From assembly GCA_945862295.1 (NCBI GenBank), contig CAMAXT010000005.1, positions 1 through 64,000 of the forward strand: a DNA stretch of 64,000 bases, written 5' to 3'. The notes beneath the pieces are model-generated. The model was not told the origin of the DNA and did not search any database. It worked only from the letters and a program-made list of their open reading frames with translations. Position numbers and translations under genes: made by a program. Origin of the DNA: Pseudobacteriovorax antillogorgiicola (GTDB lineage Bacteria; Bdellovibrionota_B; Oligoflexia; Oligoflexales; CAIYRB01). Positions 27,391-36,310 of the stretch are shown here, one piece after another. Every line of letters begins with the position of its first letter. Within the stretch, counting starts at the first letter, position 1.

Positions 27391-27418
27391 TTGACACTGC
27401 ATCGATTCTTTATATGAT
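27391..27418 (+). promoter_or_regulatory. Near-consensus sigma-70 promoter of the Gld-like cassette
   Basis: TTGACA (27391-27396), a 16-bp spacer and TATGAT (27413-27418) form a strong housekeeping promoter, 77 bases before the first gene of the ABC cassette. The -35 is a perfect match and the -10 matches five of six. Confidence 0.75.
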
Positions 27419-27494
27419 GAGAAACTCAGATCGCTATCGATACTTGTTTTTACGACATCTGGTTTTAACCACGACTGTTTGTGGGAGTGTTTAA

Positions 27495-28424
27495 ATGATT
27501 GAAGTCTCTGGTTTGTCGAAACGCTTTGGCGAAGTCCAAGCGCTTTCGAACGTTACATTTACTGTTCCAAAGGGGCAGATTGTTGGATTTCTCGGTGCTA
27601 ACGGCGCCGGGAAGACGACAACAATGGACATCATGTGCGGCTGCATTGGCGCAGACGAAGGGTCTGTGAAAATTAGCGGCTTTGACATCACCGAGCAGCC
27701 TATCGAAGCAAAGCGGCGGTTAGGTTATCTTCCGGACATCCCTCCGCTGCATTTAGAGATGCGGGTTGCTGATTTTATAACCTACTCGGCAAAGATTCAT
27801 CGGCTGGCGTCAGCTAGCATCCCGAAGAAAGTTTCAGAAGTCATCGAGCTTCTCTCATTGGGCGATGTTCGAGGTAGAATCATCGGCAACCTTTCAAAAG
27901 GCTTTCGGCAGCGCGTAGCTTTAGCCCAAGCAATTGTGCATGATCCAGAAGTTTTGGTGCTTGATGAGCCAACAGAGGGCTTAGATCCAAACCAGATCTT
28001 GCACATCCGTGACTTGATCAAATCGCTTGCTGGCCAGCACACGATTATTCTCAGTTCCCACATCCTTTCAGAGGTTCAAAATACTTGTGACCACATAATT
28101 ATCATTCATAAAGGGTCGATTGTTCAGCAGGGCACGAAAGAGGAACTTTCAAGCCATTTACAGTCAGAGCATCTTTATCGCCTGCGCGTTGGAGCTAATA
28201 GCTCAAAACTCGCAAGCGTTCTCACCGCTGTACCCGGAGTGACTATGGCAAACATTATCAACCAGGATGACCACGAACTTGAGTTTGGTATTGGTAGAGA
28301 CAATGAGCTGCAATTAGTTGTCGAGACAGTCGCACGGCAAGTTTTAGATGGTGGCTATGGTCTACGCGAAATTAGTGCGAAGACTCGCAGTTTGGAAGAA
28401 GTTTTCTTTCAGGTAACTCAGTGA
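27495..28424 (+). CDS. ABC transporter ATPase, GldA-like
   Basis: A 309-residue ABC ATPase with Walker A 'GANGAGKTTTMD', signature 'LSKGFRQRVALAQA', Walker B 'VLVLDEPTEGLD' and switch 'LSSHILSEVQ'. Together with the three genes downstream it makes the cassette gldA-gldF-gldG-DUF4340, found in Bacteroidetes gliding bacteria and many other phyla; in non-gliding organisms it is an ABC system of unknown substrate. The C-terminal domain after about residue 215 is the usual exporter-ATPase tail. Confidence 0.88.
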   Translation: MIEVSGLSKRFGEVQALSNVTFTVPKGQIVGFLGANGAGKTTTMDIMCGCIGADEGSVKISGFDITEQPIEAKRRLGYLPDIPPLHLEMRVADFITYSAKIHRLASASIPKKVSEVIELLSLGDVRGRIIGNLSKGFRQRVALAQAIVHDPEVLVLDEPTEGLDPNQILHIRDLIKSLAGQHTIILSSHILSEVQNTCDHIIIIHKGSIVQQGTKEELSSHLQSEHLYRLRVGANSSKLASVLTAVPGVTMANIINQDDHELEFGIGRDNELQLVVETVARQVLDGGYGLREISAKTRSLEEVFFQVTQ

Positions 28425-28464
28425 ACATAACGAATATGGTGAACACAGTCGGGAGGATACTTTG

Positions 28465-29229
28465 ATGAGTCCGGTAATGACAATAGCATGGCGAGATATT
28501 CGCTCTTATTTCGCATCACCGAAAGGTGCGGCAATATTCTTCTTTTTTCTTGGGTTTATGAGCCTATTCTTCTACCTATTTATAATGACCTATATGGAAT
28601 ATGCCCAGCGCGCAGCTTCAATGGGAGGTGAGGGCGTTTCCCTTGAGCAACTCATTAGGGCATTCTTTGACAACATTTATTTTATTTTGCTTTTGGTCGT
28701 ACCGGCAGTGACGATGTCGTCGTTCTCTGAAGAAAGACGAAACCAGACTCTGCGCTTACTGCAGACATCGCCCGTGACTGCGATGCAGATCGTAGCTGGA
28801 AAATTCATAGCAGCGGTTTCTGTCTTGGCGTTCGTTCTGGCCTGCTCGGCTGTTTACCCACTATTTATTAAAATGTATGGCAATCCTGACATTGGAGTCA
28901 TCTGGACAAGCTACCTCGGCGTCTTGCTTCTGATGTCGGCGCAAGTCGCATTTGGTTTATGGGTATCTTCAATGACTAATAACCAATTTCTTGCGTTCTT
29001 ATTCACGATGTTTGGACTCTTCCTGCTTTTAATCCTGAACTACTACGCACCGAATATGGCAAGTGGCGGCATTTGGGAAAGCGTTGTGAAATACATCGCT
29101 GCAAAAGAGCATTTGGACACGTTTTTTAAAGGTATTTTGACGGTAGCAGATGTGACGTACTTCATCTGCTTTGTGGCTGTGTTTTTGTTTTTTACAAATA
29201 TTGTTCTCGATTCGCAGAGATGGAGATAG
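28465..29229 (+). CDS. ABC-2 type permease, GldF-like
   Basis: A 254-residue permease with six membrane helices. 'AWRDIRSYFASPKGAAIFFFFLGFMSLFFYLF' at the start and 'VPAVTMSSFSEERRNQTLRLLQTSPVTAMQIVAGKF' are typical of ABC-2 permeases of the GldF group. I chose the ATG at 28465 because GGAGG lies eight bases before it; the ORF track uses the TTG one codon earlier. The next gene starts four bases after its stop. Confidence 0.88.
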   Translation: MSPVMTIAWRDIRSYFASPKGAAIFFFFLGFMSLFFYLFIMTYMEYAQRAASMGGEGVSLEQLIRAFFDNIYFILLLVVPAVTMSSFSEERRNQTLRLLQTSPVTAMQIVAGKFIAAVSVLAFVLACSAVYPLFIKMYGNPDIGVIWTSYLGVLLLMSAQVAFGLWVSSMTNNQFLAFLFTMFGLFLLLILNYYAPNMASGGIWESVVKYIAAKEHLDTFFKGILTVADVTYFICFVAVFLFFTNIVLDSQRWR

Positions 29230-29233
29230 GTCT

Positions 29234-30865
29234 ATGAATTCCAGTCTTTTCTTTATTCCGTTTCTAGCGGCATTTGTCGCACTTGTAGGTACAGCAATTG
29301 GTGGCGGCTCTCAGGACAGTAAATGGGTGGGACACCTAGCATTGGGTATCGCGGCGTCCTTGATTGTCCTTTGGATTGCCTTAGACATTTCAAATTTCAA
29401 AAGATTTTTTAGTCGCAAAGGTGCCAAGTACGGTGCCGGTAGCGGTGTGGTTGTAATCTTGGGACTTGGAATCATTATCGGCCTAGCGGTACTGACATCT
29501 CGCCCCAGATTTAATAAAAGTTTAGACGTCACTCGCGATCAACTAAACACGCTATCAGAGCAATCGATCAAGGTCGCCGAAACGATTCGCGACACGAAAG
29601 CAACGATCAAGATCACAGCCTACTTTTCAGACGAGAACCTTGAGCAAACGTTTCGAGACCTGCTTTTTATGTTCGAAGCCCGAGGTTCTTCATTTACAGT
29701 TGAATATCTAAATCCTCAGAAAGAACCCACCAGAGCGATTGCGGACAAGATAACTGATCTGAATACTGTAATCGTTCGCCGTGAAAACCTTGAAACTCGT
29801 CTTAGTACCTTTAGTGAAGAGAAACTGACCAATGCTTTTGTAAATGTACTCAAAGATAAATCGAAGAAAGTTTACTTTACTAAAGGCCACGGTGAGGGTG
29901 CACTAAGAAGTGAGGAGGCGACTGGATTTAATTTTATCGTTCAGGAACTTGAAAATACCAAAATAGTCGTTGAAGACCTTTCGTTACTTGAAGCTGCGAA
30001 GGTTCCGGATGATGCCGATGCAGTGATTATTGCTGGGCCTAAGTATGATTTTAAAGAAGAAGAAACCCGTATCCTTGAAGACTTTTTAAAGCGTGGTGGT
30101 GCGGTCATGACTATGGTCAACGGCATCACGCCAGTTGAAACTCTTAACAAAATGCTTGAGAAGTTTGGTTTGGCATATAATAGCGACTTTTTAATTCTAG
30201 ATCCGGCTAGCCAACAAGCCCAGATGTACACGCAAAATTATACTATCGTGTCCGGATTTGATGAGTTTCATCCGATCTCACGCGACTTTGCCAGCCAGTC
30301 TCAGATTGCCCTGCCGATGCGAAGTGCGCGGACGATTCGCGAGATTACAGACAATCCGTTCCAGATGAAAATCACTCTTGCCGGTAAGACTTTTGAACAG
30401 CAAGTGCGGATCAAAGATGTGTTTGCGGCAGCTGATTTAACGGAAGTAAAAAGAGACCGCCTCGATGCAGGGGCCTTTCCCGTTATTGCTGTAGCTAGTG
30501 GAAAAATTCCTGGCCCTTCGACCGCCAATAACGAACAGAATCCCGACGATGTAAAAACCGATGCCACCTCTGATAATGCCGCAACAAAATCACCTGAAAC
30601 CCGTCTGATTGTTATGGGATCTGTGGAATTCGCCAACAATGCGAACATCACGTCTGCCGAGCAACGGGACATGTTTTTAAATATGACTAACTACTTACTT
30701 CAGGATGAGGACTTCATCTCTATCCGTCCGAAAGATATGTCGAAGACTGAGCTTGACATGAAGTCTCCCATTAGTCAGATCGTTTTCTTATTGATAGTGA
30801 TTGTCTATCCGTTGTTCTTCCTCGGCACAGGCACCCTTTACTGGTTGCGTAGGAGACGAGCATGA
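29234..30865 (+). CDS. GldG-like ABC system membrane protein
   Basis: A 543-residue protein with three N-terminal membrane helices, then a large extracytoplasmic domain and a final helix ('SQIVFLLIVIVYPLFFLGTGTLYWLRRRR'). The domain begins with 'SLDVTRDQLNTLSEQSIKVAETI', the hallmark of GldG/IFT52-like proteins in these ABC cassettes, and contains 'YFTKGHGEGAL' and 'DADAVIIAGPKYDFKEEETRILEDFLKRGGAVM', a GldG/ABC_transp_aux domain. The start at 29234 has GGAGATAGG ahead; the ORF track's upstream start overlaps the permease. It overlaps the next gene by ATGA. Confidence 0.87.
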   Translation: MNSSLFFIPFLAAFVALVGTAIGGGSQDSKWVGHLALGIAASLIVLWIALDISNFKRFFSRKGAKYGAGSGVVVILGLGIIIGLAVLTSRPRFNKSLDVTRDQLNTLSEQSIKVAETIRDTKATIKITAYFSDENLEQTFRDLLFMFEARGSSFTVEYLNPQKEPTRAIADKITDLNTVIVRRENLETRLSTFSEEKLTNAFVNVLKDKSKKVYFTKGHGEGALRSEEATGFNFIVQELENTKIVVEDLSLLEAAKVPDDADAVIIAGPKYDFKEEETRILEDFLKRGGAVMTMVNGITPVETLNKMLEKFGLAYNSDFLILDPASQQAQMYTQNYTIVSGFDEFHPISRDFASQSQIALPMRSARTIREITDNPFQMKITLAGKTFEQQVRIKDVFAAADLTEVKRDRLDAGAFPVIAVASGKIPGPSTANNEQNPDDVKTDATSDNAATKSPETRLIVMGSVEFANNANITSAEQRDMFLNMTNYLLQDEDFISIRPKDMSKTELDMKSPISQIVFLLIVIVYPLFFLGTGTLYWLRRRRA

Positions 30866-32265
30866 AAAACATTAAACTTATAGTGATTCTTACGGTCCTG
30901 CTTTTCGGCTTGGGTGGAATCGCAACCTGGGACGAATGGAAAACAAAGGAAGAAGAAAAAGAAACTAAGGGTAAAAACAAGCTGACTTTGATCACGCCTG
31001 ATCAAGTCACTGAGTTTGTCTACACTGCAAAACCCGAGGAAGTCGCTGCGGCAACCGATGGTGACATTCTTGAAATTAAATTGGCAAAGGTTGATGGTGT
31101 TTGGATGATAAACCATCCGATCGCACTCGCTGCCGATAGTCCTGCTGTAGAAAATTTGCTGAAGTCTGTTTCTGATTACAACTACACATCGGTAGTTTCA
31201 ACTGACAAAGCGACCTGGAAGAATTTTGGTTTAGAAAATTCGAGTGTAAAAATTAGATTGAAGACCCTTGATGGCGCAGAAACGACACTGTTTTTCGGCA
31301 GTAAAGCTCCTGTCGGCTACAATTCTTATCTAGCAACTTCAGCTTCAGATGATGTGCTGATGGGTAGTCAGCATATTGCTATTGCCGTGACTAAGACACT
31401 GCATGATCTTCGTAGCAAGGCGATGGTCAAAATTGATGAATCTCAAATTAAGTCTTTGGAATACAATTCCCTGAGCGGTACGGACGTTTCGCTGGTTAAA
31501 GACGGCAACTCTTATAAATTTGCTGCTGGCGGAGCGGAGCCGGACGTAGCCTACATTCGTGATTTTATCGATGACCTCAATTTCGTCAAAGCTGATAAGT
31601 TTATTGATAACCCCGATCCGGCGCTTGCTGAGAAATTTTCCAACCCGGAGATTTTAGTTCGACTGACCTTTGAAGGCAAACCAGATCTAAATCTTTCGTT
31701 TTTAAGCAGTGCTGACAAGATGTATGCCCGCATAGGTATGGGACCATCATTGATAGAACTCCCCGCAGAGTTTTCTAAAAACATTTTGAAAACCAATAAT
31801 GACTTTCGTAACCGACGAATTGTGCCTAGTGCCTTTATGTCAACTCTCTCAGGCGTCACAATCGATGGCGTTTTCTATAAAAAAATCACCGGAAGTTGGT
31901 TCACCGGTGACGAGATCGCGAAAGCAGAAGGCCCCGATGGCTCGACCAAGGCAAAAGAGTCCTCACATGTCCGGCCGTTTGTTGTAGACCTGGAGTTTGC
32001 TAAAACCGAAGACTTTTACCGGGCCGATCAGCCTGACTTCGTAAAATCACTTCTCGCCGCTCCTGTACATAGTGTTATTCTGGAGAGCGCTGCTGGGGAT
32101 CCAAAGAAAATTACTGTCGATCTCTACAAACATGAGTTAATCGACGACAAGTACTGGGTGAAAGTTTCTGGTGGCCCGTCAGGCTTCCTCGTTGCGAAAT
32201 CGCACTTTGAAAGCATTACACCTTCCGCAAAACCAGCGGAATTGCCAGTTGGACCTGAAGGCTGA
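30862..32265 (+). CDS. DUF4340-family membrane-anchored protein
   Basis: A 467-residue protein with an N-terminal anchor ('IKLIVILTVLLFGLGGIATW') and a long extracytoplasmic part made of repeated beta-rich units with the DUF4340 pattern: 'VDGVWMINHPIALAADSPAVENLLKSV', 'FGLENSSVKIRLKTLDG', 'FGSKAPVGYNSYLA' and so on. DUF4340 proteins are regularly the last gene of GldA/F/G cassettes; the biochemical role is unknown. The ATG overlaps the gldG-like stop. It converges on lgt with 17 bases between. Confidence 0.85.
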   Translation: MKNIKLIVILTVLLFGLGGIATWDEWKTKEEEKETKGKNKLTLITPDQVTEFVYTAKPEEVAAATDGDILEIKLAKVDGVWMINHPIALAADSPAVENLLKSVSDYNYTSVVSTDKATWKNFGLENSSVKIRLKTLDGAETTLFFGSKAPVGYNSYLATSASDDVLMGSQHIAIAVTKTLHDLRSKAMVKIDESQIKSLEYNSLSGTDVSLVKDGNSYKFAAGGAEPDVAYIRDFIDDLNFVKADKFIDNPDPALAEKFSNPEILVRLTFEGKPDLNLSFLSSADKMYARIGMGPSLIELPAEFSKNILKTNNDFRNRRIVPSAFMSTLSGVTIDGVFYKKITGSWFTGDEIAKAEGPDGSTKAKESSHVRPFVVDLEFAKTEDFYRADQPDFVKSLLAAPVHSVILESAAGDPKKITVDLYKHELIDDKYWVKVSGGPSGFLVAKSHFESITPSAKPAELPVGPEG

Positions 32266-32282
32266 CGCAATATTTAAGAGGG

Positions 32283-33110
32283 TCAGTAACCTGACGGTCC
32301 CCGCTCATCCTTGGCCTTTCTCGTTGTTCGTAGCAATGTCGGAAGGGTTAATCCGCAAAGAATTAAGATGATAAGGCTGATTAGTTGGGAGCTCGACATC
32401 CAATTGCCAAAGGGATGTCCACGGAAATCACCTCTAAAAAATTCGAGTATGAACCTCGCATTCGCGTATCCGACAATTGCAAAATAGCCAACCATCCCGT
32501 GTCCGAGTCGACTTTGGATTCTAGACAAGTTTAAAACTAACGGTACCGTCAGGGCTAAGACAACGAAGGTTTCCCAAAGTTGGACTGGGTATCTTGGTAG
32601 GTTGTCTTCCAGGTTAGGAAAGGTGACAGCCCACAAGAAACTTCCTGGAAAGTGGCCCCAGCTTTCGGGGACGAGACTACCGTAGTCATCGCCATTCAGA
32701 AAGCACCCAAGGCGTCCCACAGCTAGCGCAATCAGTCCACATGGTATCGCTATATCCAAAACATCTCGTAAGTTCAAACGCGCAAATTTCACGTAAATTA
32801 ACCCACCGAGAAACGTTCCCATCGCTCCCCCATAAAATGTCATTGATCCAAGCTGGGTGAGACCCTGGATCAACCCCGCAACCGAGTGCAGTTCCGGTTG
32901 TTCGATAACAATAGATAGGAAACGCGCACCGAAATATCCGCACAGATAGCCAATGATGTATAGATTTGAGATCTGTCTATTTTCTAGAGGATGCGCAAGG
33001 CGCAGATTAAGTCGGCAGAGCATGAAAAATGCTAAAACAGCTCCCAGCGCATACATGAAATGCCAGGACGGTATGACGATGGGGCCCCATTCAAAAAGGA
33101 TCGGGTACAT
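32283..33110 (-). CDS. lgt: Lgt-family prolipoprotein diacylglyceryl transferase, divergent active site
   Basis: A 275-residue, seven-helix inner-membrane enzyme of the family that attaches diacylglycerol to the lipobox cysteine. The signature is 'GRLGCFLNGDDYG' (E. coli GRxGNFxNxExxG: Asn to Cys, Glu to Asp), and the 'SFHGG' histidine that is important in E. coli Lgt is Tyr here ('MTFYGGAMG'). 'RYPVQLWE' and 'RFILEFFRGDFRG' match the other conserved loops. It could be the sole lgt, since this genome makes many lipoproteins, or a paralog. Good Shine-Dalgarno (GGGAGG). It lies 31 bases after nuoN. Confidence 0.82.
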   Translation of the reverse strand: MYPILFEWGPIVIPSWHFMYALGAVLAFFMLCRLNLRLAHPLENRQISNLYIIGYLCGYFGARFLSIVIEQPELHSVAGLIQGLTQLGSMTFYGGAMGTFLGGLIYVKFARLNLRDVLDIAIPCGLIALAVGRLGCFLNGDDYGSLVPESWGHFPGSFLWAVTFPNLEDNLPRYPVQLWETFVVLALTVPLVLNLSRIQSRLGHGMVGYFAIVGYANARFILEFFRGDFRGHPFGNWMSSSQLISLIILILCGLTLPTLLRTTRKAKDERGPSGY

Positions 33111-33140
33111 GGGGCCTCCCAGGTCTACAAAGAAAACTGC

Positions 33141-34628
33141 TTAGTTTCGAGCAATCTCTAGCGAAGTCGAAATCAGATGGTCCATGACTGGACCCGGAAG
33201 AACTGTACCAAGCAAGACAACCAGAATCACGGCAACGCCGACCACGAGCGAAACGATGACTGAGTTCTTCGGTGCGAGAGGTGCAGCAACTTTTACAGGT
33301 TCACTCATGAACATCCGAACAATCACTCTTAAGTAGTAGTAAAGTGAAATTGAGCTACCAATGATACCGATAACTACCAAGCTGACTAAATTAGCTTTCA
33401 GAGCGGCATTGAAAACGAAGAACTTAGAGATGAATCCAACGGTAGGCGGCATACCTGCAAAAGCAAACATGAAGACAGCGAGTGCAAAGCATGCTTTGGG
33501 GTGTTTTGAAGCCATACCAGAGAGGTTATCAAGTGTGATGTTGTCGTTTTGGTCATTTTCAAGCCACATCAAGATTCCGAAGGAGCCGATCGAGATAATC
33601 GCATAACCGATGAGGTAGTAGAGGACAGCAGCGTAAGGGAATTCCCCACCAAGGTTTCCTATCGCACAGATTGCGACAGCCATGTAACCGCTGTGGGCAA
33701 TTGACGAATAAGCAAGCATACGTTTGAGGCTGTTTTGCACAAGAGCCATGACGTTGCCTGCAATCATCGAGATGACCGCAAGGAACATCAATGCCGGCAT
33801 CCAGACTTCATAAATAGAAGAAAGACCGCCGCCAAAAATACGCATGGCAACCAGGATGATCATGACTTTAACACTAGTAGCCATCAATGCAGTGATCCCG
33901 GTCGGAGCTGCTTCATATGCATCTGGTGCCCAGAGATGAAACGGAGCTAGTGCTAATTTAAAACCAAGCCCAACCATAGCGAAAAGTGCACCGAGTTGGA
34001 CCCAGTTATGGTCCGCCATTTTTGGAACAAGTTCGACGATTTCAGATAGGCGCATGGTGCCTGTAGCGCTGTAGAGAAGGCCGAAACCAAACATCAAGAG
34101 TGCAGTCGCGAAAGACCCGAGAACAAAGTACTTAATCGCGCCCTCTTGGCTTTTGCGAGTTGGATCTGTGTAACCGAGTAGAGCGTATAATCCGATAGAA
34201 GAAAGTTCGAGTCCAACAAACAGCGTAATCAAGTCTTCACTCGAAACCATGACTAACATACCGCTGATGACCATCTGATAGAGACTGGAGATCTCGCCGC
34301 GAAAGAACTTAGCCTTCAACCAAGTGTCTTTAAAAAGGATTGAAATGATAATTGCTATGACGAGAAGAGTTACTTGGCCGAACTGAGTTATCAATCCGGT
34401 GAGATAGTTTCCGGATAAGTAAGCCGTCTCGACTGAGTTTGGTGCCAGCAAAGCAGCAAGCAATGCGCCAATCAAAATTACGATCTGTAACCCGAAGACA
34501 GCGGTCTCAGAGCCAACTTTCTTGAACACCGATTGTAGCATTGCGGAGATTGCACCAAGGCAGAGTATTAGAACGGGCAGTGCCGAGATGTAAAAATCTA
34601 AGGTTACAGTTGGAAAACTAAAGTTCAA
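33141..34628 (-). CDS. nuoN: NADH-quinone oxidoreductase subunit N
   Basis: A 495-residue antiporter-like membrane subunit of complex I with about fourteen helices. The proton-channel segment 'FKLALAPFHLWAPDAYEAAPTGITALMAT' and 'NSLKRMLAYSSIAHSGYMA' carry the conserved Lys and His residues. Initiation is at a TTG two bases after the nuoM stop, with GGAGAG upstream, so it is closely coupled. Last gene of the nuo membrane-arm operon. Confidence 0.95.
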   Translation of the reverse strand: MNFSFPTVTLDFYISALPVLILCLGAISAMLQSVFKKVGSETAVFGLQIVILIGALLAALLAPNSVETAYLSGNYLTGLITQFGQVTLLVIAIIISILFKDTWLKAKFFRGEISSLYQMVISGMLVMVSSEDLITLFVGLELSSIGLYALLGYTDPTRKSQEGAIKYFVLGSFATALLMFGFGLLYSATGTMRLSEIVELVPKMADHNWVQLGALFAMVGLGFKLALAPFHLWAPDAYEAAPTGITALMATSVKVMIILVAMRIFGGGLSSIYEVWMPALMFLAVISMIAGNVMALVQNSLKRMLAYSSIAHSGYMAVAICAIGNLGGEFPYAAVLYYLIGYAIISIGSFGILMWLENDQNDNITLDNLSGMASKHPKACFALAVFMFAFAGMPPTVGFISKFFVFNAALKANLVSLVVIGIIGSSISLYYYLRVIVRMFMSEPVKVAAPLAPKNSVIVSLVVGVAVILVVLLGTVLPGPVMDHLISTSLEIARN

Positions 34629-34630
34629 AA

Positions 34631-36220
34631 TTACTCTCCTGCGCTTTCAGCGCTTTGTTCTGACGACGCTACGTTCTCAATGTCTTTTGCTGGTTGTTCA
34701 GCGGCGACGAGACGGTATTGTTTATAGTTTTGTGCAAGGTGTTCAACTGACGGCCTGATTTTATCCAGGAATAAATTCGGATAGATACCCATTAGCACTG
34801 CCAAGATTGCTAGTGGTGTCAAGTAAGCGAATTCACGCGGAGACAAATCCTGAAGCTCTTGGTTTTCTTTTTTATCAAGTGGTCCGAATAGAATCTTGCG
34901 GCAAAGGTGCAGCATGTAAACAGCGCCGAGGAGTACGCCTAAACTCGCCGTGATACCGGCGATTGGAGATGATTGGAATGTTCCAAGAAGAATGAGGAAC
35001 TCGCCTACGAATCCGCCAGTGCCTGGTAGTCCAACCGAACTTAGAGTCGCGATGATAAGCATAAATGCAAACCAGGGCATGACTTTCGCTAAGCCGCCGA
35101 AATCTGCAAGCATTCGAGTGTGTCGACGTTCATAGATAATGCCGACCAAAAAGAACAATGCTCCGGTACTGATACCGTGGTTAATCATTTGATACACGGC
35201 GCCGGTCAACGCTTCGACTGAGATTTGGTTGCCGCCAGCGACTAAAGCAAAGCTGCCAATAACGACGAAACCTAAGTGCGATACCGAAGAGTATGCGACG
35301 AGTTTTTTAGCATCTTTTTGCATCCAGGCGGTTAGGGCACCGTAAATGATACCAATAACACCTAAAGACACGATGATAGGTGCGTAGGTTGCGACCGCTT
35401 CAGGAAATAGCGGGATTGCAAATCTTAGAAGGCCATAGGTACCAAGCTTTAGTAACACACCAGCCAAAATAACCGAACCAGCCGTTGGCGCTTCGGTGTG
35501 GGCGTCTGGTAGCCAAGTGTGAAACGGGAACAAGGGAACTTTGATAGCAAAAGCTAAAGCAAATGCACCAAACAACCAAAGCTGGGTCTCATAAAGTGGT
35601 GCCGTAGTGTAGAGGTCAAGAATGTTGGTCGAGTAAGTACCGGTCTTTTGGTAGTGCAGAAGATAGAGCACGATCGCCGCAGCGAGCATGAACAATGAAC
35701 CGACTACGGTGTAGATGATAAACTTGGTTGTCGCGTCGATGCGGTTTTTCCCACCCCAGATACCGATCATGAAATACATCGGGATAAGCATTGCTTCCCA
35801 GAAAATGTAAAAGAACACCATGTCAAAGGCGACTAGTGATCCAAGCATCCCGCATTCAAGGAACATAAATAGGGAAAGAAACGCTTTTTGTTTGCTTCCT
35901 TCAATGTGCCAAACAGAAAGCAGGATGAGCGGCGTTAGAAAGGTCGTCAAAATAAAAAGTAGAAGGTTTAGCCCGTCGACACCCATGATGTATTTGATAC
36001 CGAAGGAAGGGATCCAGGAATATTCTTCAACGAACTGCAAGCCAGGAGTCTGAGCATCGAAGTAATACCAAACATGAAGACTGAAAAGGAACGTTACTGC
36101 AGATCCGCCCATCGCAACCCAACGAGATATAGCGAGGTTGGGTGTAAACATGATGGCGACTGCTGTTAGCAGCGGCAGAAACGTCGTTAGGGTCAAGACA
36201 TGTGAATTAAAAAAATCCAT
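34631..36220 (-). CDS. nuoM: NADH-quinone oxidoreductase subunit M
   Basis: A 529-residue antiporter-like membrane subunit of complex I. Conserved blocks are 'GVDGLNLLLFILTTFLTPLILL', 'KVPLFPFHTWLPDAHTEAPTAGSVILAGVLLKLGTYG' and 'KKLVAYSSVSHLGFV'. A Glu/Gln/Ser-rich C-terminal tail of about 25 residues follows the last helix. It is separated from nuoL by a 90-base spacer containing two hairpins and a palindrome. Confidence 0.96.
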   Translation of the reverse strand: MDFFNSHVLTLTTFLPLLTAVAIMFTPNLAISRWVAMGGSAVTFLFSLHVWYYFDAQTPGLQFVEEYSWIPSFGIKYIMGVDGLNLLLFILTTFLTPLILLSVWHIEGSKQKAFLSLFMFLECGMLGSLVAFDMVFFYIFWEAMLIPMYFMIGIWGGKNRIDATTKFIIYTVVGSLFMLAAAIVLYLLHYQKTGTYSTNILDLYTTAPLYETQLWLFGAFALAFAIKVPLFPFHTWLPDAHTEAPTAGSVILAGVLLKLGTYGLLRFAIPLFPEAVATYAPIIVSLGVIGIIYGALTAWMQKDAKKLVAYSSVSHLGFVVIGSFALVAGGNQISVEALTGAVYQMINHGISTGALFFLVGIIYERRHTRMLADFGGLAKVMPWFAFMLIIATLSSVGLPGTGGFVGEFLILLGTFQSSPIAGITASLGVLLGAVYMLHLCRKILFGPLDKKENQELQDLSPREFAYLTPLAILAVLMGIYPNLFLDKIRPSVEHLAQNYKQYRLVAAEQPAKDIENVASSEQSAESAGE

Positions 36221-36238
36221 TGGTACCTTTTCTTACAG

Positions 36239-36301
36239 TACTAAATATTTAGTATCAGCAGGTCCCGCATTACCGGGACAAGTCGCAAGCACCCTTGGTG
36301 C
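36239..36301. repeat. Palindrome and two hairpins between nuoL and nuoM
   Basis: The only sizeable gap in the nuo operon contains a perfect 16-nt palindrome TACTAAATATTTAGTA (36239-36254), a perfect 6-bp hairpin GTCCCG-CATTAC-CGGGAC (36262-36279) and a 5-bp hairpin GCACC-CTT-GGTGC (36289-36301). None is followed by a T-run, so they look like mRNA processing or stability structures rather than a terminator. Confidence 0.55.
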
Positions 36302-36310
36302 CACGACAAG

